Of a stretch of 30,108 nucleotides of DNA, positions 24,617-30,108 are shown in pieces. Position 1 is the first letter of the stretch; each line of letters starts with the position of its first letter. Location: the NCBI GenBank assembly GCA_002410555.1, contig DHSR01000019.1, positions 54,020 to 84,127 of the forward strand. The letters are read 5' to 3'. The notes beneath the pieces are model-generated. The model was not told the DNA's origin, did not search any database, and saw nothing but the letters and a program-made list of their open reading frames with translations. The translations under genes and the position numbers were made by a program. Origin of the DNA: Bacteroidales bacterium UBA5281 (lineage in GTDB: Bacteria > Bacteroidota > Bacteroidia > Bacteroidales > Lentimicrobiaceae).

Positions 24617-25795
24617 TTATTGGGTTCCATAATCCTTGTTAGAAATCCTTTCAAAATTTTTCACTATTTCATTACAAATCCTTGAGACATTCAAAAAGGC
24701 AAGCACCGATTTCCGATCATCAAAAAGATTTACGTCATACTTTGTATCCATTGCCTTTTCAATTGCCTTTGAGATTTTAAATTTGTCAAAATCTGAAACA
24801 ATCACACTTTTAGTAATACCAGATAACAACTGTCTTGAAGGGCTATTTTCCCCTGTAATAGACACAATCATCCTATTTACACTTAGATATTCTTTGAGTT
24901 TGCTTGAAATAAAAACATCCTCGTCAATATCAGCATCAACATCAATTAGCACCCGGGTCCTTTCAAAAACTTCCAATAGATTAGTGGTAAATCCTTGAAA
25001 CAATATTTTCTTTTTTGCGTCTTCCGATACATCAAAGTGATTTAAATTTATCCTATTTGTGCCAACAATATGCAATTCCGCCTCTGGGTTATTTTTATTA
25101 TACTCTGAGAATCCTTCAAGTAATCTATCTGGCTTCCTGGCTCCATAAAAAGATCCTAAAAATGTCAAAACATATTTTTGTGAAAGGCTACTTAATTTAA
25201 TCGGTTTATTTACAACGGGATCAGGAACAATAAAACTTTTTCCAAGAATATCAAACTTAAGATTTCGTTGTTGGTATTCAAGCATATGATGATTTCCCAT
25301 AGTTATTAAGTCGGCCTCTTTTAAAGACTTTTTAAAAGTATGTATGAGACTTTTTCGATAAATTTCATAGTTCTCCCAGCCCTTGGGGCCTGGAATAGGA
25401 TCAAGTAAATGCAACGCTAACCTTACATTAGAGTATTTTGCTATAGCTAATCCTAAATTATAAACAACTTGAGTTCCACCAGACCCAATAGCATAAATAA
25501 AATCCGGATTAAAATCCGTTACGTCATTTTTAAAATTTCTATAAACATAAGACTGCCAGTATCGATGTCTCAATGTAACACGAAACATGACAATGAACAA
25601 TTTGGTCAGTTTCATGGGAAAAAGCCATTTAAAGGGAACCACTTTTAAGTTGATATTAACTGCTGTGTTTACATGGCATTCCGAACAAATTACCAATAAT
25701 TTATAATTTTGGCTAGCCAATTCTGAAATAATATTTGCAACTACTTTCCCTCCAGGTCCTTTACCGAGTTGAGTAGTTAAAATCACTATTCTCAT
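24617..25795 (-). CDS. GT-B glycosyltransferase (GT4-like, divergent)
   Basis: A 392-residue GT-B fold protein. MRIVILTTQLGKGPGGKVVANI provides the Gly-rich acceptor loop; PDFIYAIGSGGTQVVYNLG follows. The donor half has FIVPDPVVNKP, YVLTFLGSFYGARKPDRLLEGF, ELHIVGTN, ILFQGFTTNLLEVFERTRVLIDVDADIDEDVFISSKLKEYLSVNRMI. In place of E-x7-E there is EDVFISSKLKEYLS, like the WbuB-type SKxxEYL site. Its start overlaps the stop of the upstream GT4 by 4 bp (ATGA). AT-rich. It belongs with the Wzx/Wzy end of the cluster. Confidence 0.78.
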   Translation of the reverse strand: MRIVILTTQLGKGPGGKVVANIISELASQNYKLLVICSECHVNTAVNINLKVVPFKWLFPMKLTKLFIVMFRVTLRHRYWQSYVYRNFKNDVTDFNPDFIYAIGSGGTQVVYNLGLAIAKYSNVRLALHLLDPIPGPKGWENYEIYRKSLIHTFKKSLKEADLITMGNHHMLEYQQRNLKFDILGKSFIVPDPVVNKPIKLSSLSQKYVLTFLGSFYGARKPDRLLEGFSEYNKNNPEAELHIVGTNRINLNHFDVSEDAKKKILFQGFTTNLLEVFERTRVLIDVDADIDEDVFISSKLKEYLSVNRMIVSITGENSPSRQLLSGITKSVIVSDFDKFKISKAIEKAMDTKYDVNLFDDRKSVLAFLNVSRICNEIVKNFERISNKDYGTQ

Positions 25796-27051
25796 AACTG
25801 TTTTTCTTGTTGCATTCCTTCTGTTATTTCCTTTAACAAACCCATGTGCTTATTAAAAATGACATTACGGCTGTAATTATCAACAGCTTTACGTCTACAA
25901 AGCTTTACGATTTCCAAATTATTTGAAAGTCTAATAAATTTCAATATTCCATCAACCAAATCCTTTGTATCGTCAACATCTGCAAGGTAACCATTTACGT
26001 TATGATCAACAATGTCCATAAGGCCACCCACCTTAAAGCCAACAACAGGAACTCCACATGACAAGGATTCGGCGGCAGTATTACCAAAAGCCTCGGCCAG
26101 GGTTGGATTTACATAAACATCAACAGCATTATAGAATAGGGCCATTGAATATCTATCCATTAATTGACCAAGATTGAATTGTTCTGTATTTTCTAACATC
26201 CTGGAGTTGCCTTGATTTCTACCAAAAGTTACAATTTTGAATTTAATTTCTTGTTTTTGAGAAATTATTTTTAATGCTTCCTTTGCAAACTGACCTCCTT
26301 TAAGTGGATTATTTATATCGCGAGCTCCAAATCCAACTAGTATATCATTCAAGGGTAAATTTAACATTGTCCTTGCTGCAACTTTACTTAACGGCTTAAA
26401 TATGTTTGTATCTATACAATTGTGAATAGTTATCGGAGTCAATTTTGAAGTTACTTTTGCTCTTCTTATTTCATCCGTATTCCAGCTACTGATACCTACA
26501 AAAAAGAGATTATTATACTTGTTATATAGGCTATATTTTTGCTTTTGTTGATTTCCCGGGTAACTTATAATTGTTTTCCGATTATTGAATACAGGACAAA
26601 TACTACAAGAGGTTATATAATTATCACAATCCCTGAAATAATGACAGCCTCCGGTGATAGGCCACATATCACGTGTAATAAATATAACGGGTTTTCCCAA
26701 CTTTAATAACTGTTCAATTCCTTTTAATGACAAAAAAGATGAATGCGCTACAAAATGAAGATAAATAACATCGGCTAGAAGTACCAATTTATGTTGTGAT
26801 AATTTTGCACCCAACATAGGATAAGAATACATTCCTCTGCTCTCATTTAGATTATTAAACAGCATTGTTGCAATAAAATTACTAGTAACTGACCTGGCTT
26901 TGTCAACAAAACCAACCTTATAAATTTCGCCAGCGTAACCAAGGTCATGTTTTGCAACAATCATCGAAGAATCAATTCCATTTTCAAGCATGGCTGCATG
27001 TAATTCTAAAGCTCCTCCACTGTCTGTATTTGAAATATGGACTATTTTCAT
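25792..27051 (-). CDS. GT4 glycosyltransferase, WcaC-like with Cys motif
   Basis: A 419-residue GT4. MKIVHISNTDSGGALELHAAMLENG is the N-terminal acceptor loop typical of WcaC-like enzymes. TRDMWPITGGCHYFRDC then C..CP (Cys136, 142, 149 and 152) matches the cysteine pattern of the cassette 'a' GTs, with TRDMW in place of LHDCW. The donor half keeps full E-x7-E in AEAFGNTAAESLSCGVPVVGFKVGG. It overlaps the next gene by 4 bp and lies 44 bp after the flippase gene. It differs from the cassette copies in its Glu pair and AT-rich composition, so it was probably acquired separately. Confidence 0.87.
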   Translation of the reverse strand: MKIVHISNTDSGGALELHAAMLENGIDSSMIVAKHDLGYAGEIYKVGFVDKARSVTSNFIATMLFNNLNESRGMYSYPMLGAKLSQHKLVLLADVIYLHFVAHSSFLSLKGIEQLLKLGKPVIFITRDMWPITGGCHYFRDCDNYITSCSICPVFNNRKTIISYPGNQQKQKYSLYNKYNNLFFVGISSWNTDEIRRAKVTSKLTPITIHNCIDTNIFKPLSKVAARTMLNLPLNDILVGFGARDINNPLKGGQFAKEALKIISQKQEIKFKIVTFGRNQGNSRMLENTEQFNLGQLMDRYSMALFYNAVDVYVNPTLAEAFGNTAAESLSCGVPVVGFKVGGLMDIVDHNVNGYLADVDDTKDLVDGILKFIRLSNNLEIVKLCRRKAVDNYSRNVIFNKHMGLLKEITEGMQQEKQL

Positions 27052-27095
27052 ATTAAACTATTTTTTTACATTTTTCAAAAACACAATAACTTGGT

Positions 27096-28547
27096 TTATT
27101 CTTTCCTTAATGCAGAAATTTTAGAAATTAATTCATTTTTAACAAATAAATAAGCATCCAATTTAAATATCTCGCATAATACTATAATTAAAGAAATCGC
27201 TATGCTGCCTTCGATAATAAATTTTGCCATGTATCCTATTGACAAGAAAGAATCAATTACTAAAACTACTATAGCTGTGGAGAAGCCAACAATTAAACTA
27301 GGGAAAATATCCAAAATTTGTTCTTTTATTGAATATTGTATAAACCTTACGGACAAACGACTATACAAAATGTATCCAATAACCGATATTAAAATCATAC
27401 CTATTATCATTTCTTTAATTCCAAAGATTACCCCTATGATAATTGTCGGGACTGCAAGTATCTTTTTAATAATTTCAGTCTTAAGGAAAAGATCTGATCG
27501 GCCTAACACCAGTAAAACATTGGTATTAAGCGATTGCAGAGGATGTAGCATTCCCACAAAACATAGTAACTGCAAATACCCAACTGACGGTTGCCATTGG
27601 TTACCCAAAAGTGACAAAATCATTGGTTCAGCAATAGCTGCCATACTAAATAACAGAGTGAAGCTGAAAAGCATTGTACTCTTGACCATTTTTTTGTAAT
27701 ATGATTTTAATAAACTCTGATCATTTTGAATTGTACTGAGAACCGGGTATGAGACTCTGAAGACAATACCTAATATATTTTGTGAAGGCAAATTCTTAAA
27801 CATATCTGCTCTAGTATAAAATCCAAGTTCTTTAGCAGAAAAGTACTTTCCAATGATTAAATAGTAGATGTTGTTATAAATAGTATCAACTATTCCATTT
27901 ACTAAAAGCTTTGAACCGAAAGAAAATAAATCCTTGAATGAACCAATACTAAACTCCAATGTCGGACTCCATTTATTCCAAACCCATAACAATAAAGTAT
28001 GAATTATTTGACTAGTGAGATTGCGAACAACTAAACTCCATACACCATAACCAGAAGAAGCTAAAACAATCCCTACCGCACCGGATACAATTGAGGAAAT
28101 AAGAGAAATTTTTGTTTGAAGTTTGAAATCAATGCGTTTATTTAAGACAGAAAATTGAATTATTGACAGCGAATCAATTATCAATCCTATACTAACTATT
28201 TGAACTATTAAAGTTAGCTGTGGTTCCTGAAAGAATTCACTTATAAGTGGGGCTGTAAAGAACAATATTAAATAAATCAGAATAGAAACAATGATGTTAA
28301 AATAAAATACAGTAGAGTAATCTTTCGAACTGCATTCTTGTTTCCGGATTAGTGCTTGACTAAACCCACTATTAATAAGTGTTGCAGATATTGCAGTAAA
28401 AACAGTAACTATGCCAATCAACCCGAACTCTTTCGGTGTGAGTAATCTGGCCAAAATAATTCCTACAATGAAAGCAACAGCTTGATTTGTGAAATTGTCA
28501 ATGGAACTCCAAAGGAGTCCATCAATTGTTTTTTGTTTTAGTGTCAC
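27096..28547 (-). CDS. Wzx-type flippase (MOP superfamily polysaccharide transporter)
   Basis: A 483-residue integral membrane protein with about twelve to fourteen membrane helices. The start TLKQKTIDGLLWSSIDNFTNQAV and the segments RLLTPKEFGLIGIVTVFTAI and SGFSQALIRKQECSSKDYSTVFY are characteristic of the WzxC/TuaB branch of oligosaccharide flippases (Polysacc_synt_3 type). Its expected job is to move the lipid-linked repeat unit from the cytosolic to the periplasmic leaflet. Length is typical. It is the first gene after the strong promoter at 28607-28635 and probably heads the main operon. Confidence 0.92.
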   Translation of the reverse strand: MTLKQKTIDGLLWSSIDNFTNQAVAFIVGIILARLLTPKEFGLIGIVTVFTAISATLINSGFSQALIRKQECSSKDYSTVFYFNIIVSILIYLILFFTAPLISEFFQEPQLTLIVQIVSIGLIIDSLSIIQFSVLNKRIDFKLQTKISLISSIVSGAVGIVLASSGYGVWSLVVRNLTSQIIHTLLLWVWNKWSPTLEFSIGSFKDLFSFGSKLLVNGIVDTIYNNIYYLIIGKYFSAKELGFYTRADMFKNLPSQNILGIVFRVSYPVLSTIQNDQSLLKSYYKKMVKSTMLFSFTLLFSMAAIAEPMILSLLGNQWQPSVGYLQLLCFVGMLHPLQSLNTNVLLVLGRSDLFLKTEIIKKILAVPTIIIGVIFGIKEMIIGMILISVIGYILYSRLSVRFIQYSIKEQILDIFPSLIVGFSTAIVVLVIDSFLSIGYMAKFIIEGSIAISLIIVLCEIFKLDAYLFVKNELISKISALRKE

Positions 28548-28606
28548 TTAAAATATATCTATTAAAACACTATTTAGCTGTTTATTACATTGTTATTCAC
28601 TAGTCT

Positions 28607-28635
28607 CAAATATACATATTCTTCTATTTTCACAA
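28607..28635 (-). promoter_or_regulatory. Bacteroidota-type promoter for the polysaccharide operon
   Basis: On the minus strand a -33-like TTG (28635-28633) is followed after 18 bases by TATATTTG (28614-28607), an exact match to the Bacteroidota -7 element TAnnTTTG. Transcription would start near 28600, about 50 bases before the flippase ATG. It lies in the 189-bp gap after the regulator gene. It shares its -7 word with the promoter at 29473-29502. Confidence 0.65.
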
Positions 28636-28736
28636 TACCCTCTTTACCAGCTGAATCACATAAATGCCTCAAAAATAAAAGTACAATCCACACATTTTTT
28701 CATTTGAGCCTTTATTTCTGGCTGATTTTTTTCCCA

Positions 28737-29273
28737 CTAATTTTTATCATCATCAAACAACAATAACCTTTCCGGATGTTCTTTCGCCACTTTCCACACT
28801 TCGTCAGGTAATAGATACTCGTACCGGATTTTCCGCTCCGTCAACCCCTCAGCCCTTTCAATATATCCTGCAAGTGCCTCCTGATTAATCTCTTTACCAA
28901 TCAGCAACAGGCTGATCGTATCACTATCCCTCCCCCTCGCAAAATCTTCCACCAGCCAGGCTTGCTCCAGTCCACCCAGTTGTGCGAGGACCTGGTTGAT
29001 GATCTGATCAATGCCGGTGTATTTGAGCAGGAGGCTATGGATGTCTTTAAAGAGTGGGTGATTGGTATTGGCTTTATAGATGCGTTTGTTGCCTTCAAAG
29101 TGACTTTGGAGCAGGCCGGCGGTTTCAAAACGTTTCAGCTCAATGCGGATGCCATTGGTAGATTCACCAAATTCTGATTCAAGGTCACGCAGGTAGGAGG
29201 TGGTGGAAGCGTTCAGAAAGAACTTCACCATCAATTTTATGCGCGTTTTAGAAGTTATTAGGGTTCCCAGCAT
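28737..29273 (-). CDS. Winged-helix regulator with degenerate nucleotidyltransferase-like domain
   Basis: A 178-residue protein. Residues 1-70 (SKTRIKLMVKFFLNASTTSYLRDLESEFGESTNGIRIELKRFETAGLL, then a GNKRIYKAN wing) form an ArsR/MarR-like winged helix. Residues 85-178 recall a MNT/KNTase nucleotidyltransferase: WLVEDFARGRDSDTISLLLIG (106-126) fits the G-S-x-ARG-x5-SDIDL-x-xxG frame. However, the Gly-Ser is Glu-Asp and the catalytic Asp-x-Asp is lost (DTISL), so it cannot be catalytic in the usual way. Such genes are common at the head of Bacteroidota polysaccharide clusters, where a regulatory role is presumed. It stands alone upstream of the main operon, with its own promoter and a palindrome right before the start codon. 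Confidence 0.75.
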   Translation of the reverse strand: MLGTLITSKTRIKLMVKFFLNASTTSYLRDLESEFGESTNGIRIELKRFETAGLLQSHFEGNKRIYKANTNHPLFKDIHSLLLKYTGIDQIINQVLAQLGGLEQAWLVEDFARGRDSDTISLLLIGKEINQEALAGYIERAEGLTERKIRYEYLLPDEVWKVAKEHPERLLLFDDDKN

Positions 29274-29278
29274 AAAAA

Positions 29279-29297
29279 ATGACCTTGTTCAGGTCAT
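29279..29297 (-). promoter_or_regulatory. Perfect inverted repeat directly before the regulator ATG (possible operator or RNA hairpin)
   Basis: ATGACCTTGTTCAGGTCAT has two perfect 7-bp arms around TGTTC. It ends 5 bp before the start codon at 29273. In mRNA it would fold into a hairpin where a ribosome binds; in DNA it has the size of a wHTH dimer site. Autoregulation by the encoded protein is a reasonable guess, not shown. Confidence 0.55.
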
Positions 29298-29472
29298 GAA
29301 AATAGGGGTGAAATGTGGCAGGCGAAACAAGGAGTGCCAAATTTTGACAAGTTTTCTATTATGTTGATTTTGTGCACTTTATATTTATCGGAAAAATAAA
29401 TCACTGGCTTCGCTTTACAGCTCCGCCCCGTCAGTCACATAACCAACAAGGCTGATTTTAAGAAATGAGTAA

Positions 29473-29502
29473 CAAATATACTCACTATTTTTTTGTTTTC
29501 AA
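29473..29502 (-). promoter_or_regulatory. Bacteroidota-type promoter for the regulator gene
   Basis: The minus strand reads TTG (29502-29500), 19 bases, then TATATTTG (29480-29473), an exact TAnnTTTG -7 element at consensus spacing. Transcription would start near 29466, leaving an unusually long leader of about 190 nt before the regulator ATG, with the hairpin at its end. A second CAAATATA at 29613-29620 lacks a -33 partner. Confidence 0.6.
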
Positions 29503-29752
29503 CCCTCCCACCTTAAAAAATAACATCTTAAAAAAGAAGGGGGGCAAACAGAAACATCCATCACATATATCTCAAATCCGGCAAAAAGTAATCAGATAAC
29601 TCAAGCAGGGTGCAAATATACTGTGGAGATGCGCCTTTTAAACACCCATCCTCCAATATAGTTTGATGATTGGGTAAGAAAAATTTACATTTACGTGTTT
29701 TCACTTATGCTGGAACAGCAATCAGGGAAGCCGGGCAAGGCCAGATACGACT
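29503..29752. other. Non-coding stretch without recognised features
   Basis: Part of the 835-bp gene-free right end. It holds purine-rich and A/T-rich sequence with several stops in all frames and no recognisable RNA gene. A short ORF starting at 29670 on the plus strand consists mostly of simple repeats further right and is not supported as a gene. Confidence 0.5.
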
Positions 29753-29824
29753 GGTTCGACAATGGTTCGACAAAAGCTCACCAACCGTCTCACCAACCGT
29801 CTCACCAATCGTCTCATCAACCAA
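29753..29824. repeat. Short tandem repeats, 11-bp and 12-bp units
   Basis: GGTTCGACAA occurs twice at 11-bp spacing (29753 and 29764), followed by CTCACCAACCGT repeated four times at exactly 12-bp spacing (29777, 29789, 29801, 29813), the last two copies degenerate. Confidence 0.85.
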
Positions 29825-29861
29825 GGCTCAGGGCATCGTTTCGAAAATCAACTCCGCACTA

Positions 29862-30108
29862 AACCCCGGTGGGAGCCACAATGAACAACCTCCAATGAAG
29901 TTTACATCTATGCACCAGCATTTAGAAGAGCGCAATTGAGAGGAAAGCGTAAGGGAAGTAATAGAAAACCCCAGCGGGGTCCACAATGAATAACCTCCAA
30001 TGAAGTTTACATCTATGCACCAGCATTTAGAAGAGCGCAATTGGGGGTAAAGTGGTGAAATAAGTACAGAACCCCAGCGGGGTGACACAATGAATAACCT
30101 CCAATGAA
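29862..30108. repeat. ~104-bp tandem repeat with AACCCC-AGCGGGGT head
   Basis: Units start at 29862, 29967 and 30070 (spacings 105 and 103); the third runs off the window. Each starts with a CCCC..GGGG mini-palindrome (AACCCCAGCGGGGT in copies 2 and 3, AACCCCGGTGGGAG in copy 1). A highly conserved block follows, CACAATGAAYAACCTCCAAT and onward to GAAGAGCGCAATTG; the last ~30 bases of each unit are variable. A minus-strand ORF across it repeats one peptide because of the repeat and is not a gene. It is probably a dispersed Bacteroidota intergenic repeat family. Confidence 0.88.

Noticed and set aside
27202..27699. Plus-strand 165-codon ORF opposite the flippase gene
   Set aside because: It lies wholly antisense to a well-supported membrane protein gene and resembles no family; a shadow frame.
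29325..29350. Possible sigma-54 promoter (TTGGCACTCCTTGTTT on the minus strand) before the regulator
   Set aside because: The -24 half looks good, but the -12 GC is absent at the required spacing; the TATATTTG promoter further upstream fits better.
29670..29939. Plus-strand 89-codon ORF with repeated Ser-Pro-Thr-Val
   Set aside because: Its distinctive part is the 12-bp tandem repeat and the end runs into the ~104-bp repeat; nothing supports a real gene.
29828..30088. Minus-strand 86-codon ORF with an internally repeated peptide
   Set aside because: The peptide repeat is just the ~104-bp DNA tandem repeat read in one frame; no family resemblance and no start context.

Overview
The window is one long, almost entirely minus-strand surface-polysaccharide (capsule, O-antigen or exopolysaccharide) gene cluster from a member of the Bacteroidota, probably a Chitinophagaceae- or Sphingobacteriia-like bacterium. 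The lineage call is inference. It rests on two promoters with the Bacteroidota -7 element TAnnTTTG, a 23S-IVP-type four-helix bundle gene, families of heptameric and palindromic intergenic repeats typical of these genomes, and the protein families present. No rRNA, tRNA, CRISPR array or transposase gene was recognised.

Layout in the direction of transcription (right to left). 30108-29274: non-coding, with ~104-bp tandem repeats, 12-bp repeats, and a promoter plus hairpin for the regulator. 29273-28737: a winged-helix regulator fused to a degenerate nucleotidyltransferase-like domain. 28635-28607: a second good promoter that should drive the cluster. 28547-23240: an AT-rich block with a Wzx-type flippase, two GT-B glycosyltransferases and a Wzy/EpsG-like polymerase. 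23100-20653: two deacetylase-like genes. 20638-18533: two more AT-rich glycosyltransferases. 18480-5803: a mosaic of glycosyltransferases built from repeated copies of one cassette, with remnants. 5802-4693: heptamer repeats flanking the four-helix bundle gene. 4692-172: a fifth deacetylase-like gene, a methyltransferase, a GT4 and an FnlA/CapE-type UDP-GlcNAc dehydratase/epimerase. The left edge is another heptamer-repeat region. FnlB/FnlC partners, a priming transferase and export proteins are not in the window and may lie to the left.

How the genes work together (inference from family knowledge): FnlA/CapE starts UDP-L-FucNAc synthesis. About thirteen intact glycosyltransferases build a lipid-linked oligosaccharide on the cytoplasmic face, the methyltransferase may decorate it, Wzx flips it and the EpsG-like protein polymerises it. 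The unusual part is a family of five paralogous cytosolic proteins with NodB/CE4-like metal-site motifs (ESDDWGS, FHGREH, HRxN), here called DAC. They probably remove acetyl groups from N-acetyl sugars, possibly at defined steps of assembly, which would give a glycan with free amines.

Two DAC genes lie in near-identical three-gene cassettes (DAC, GT4 'b', GT4 'a'; 9301-5803 and 17068-13563). Fragments of an AmsD-like GT4 and of a DAC start lie at the cassette edges. Together they imply an ancestral four-gene unit AmsD-like GT4 > DAC > GT4b > GT4a that was duplicated and then eroded in complementary ways. A two-gene insert (9378-12143) is flanked by ~123-bp direct repeats.
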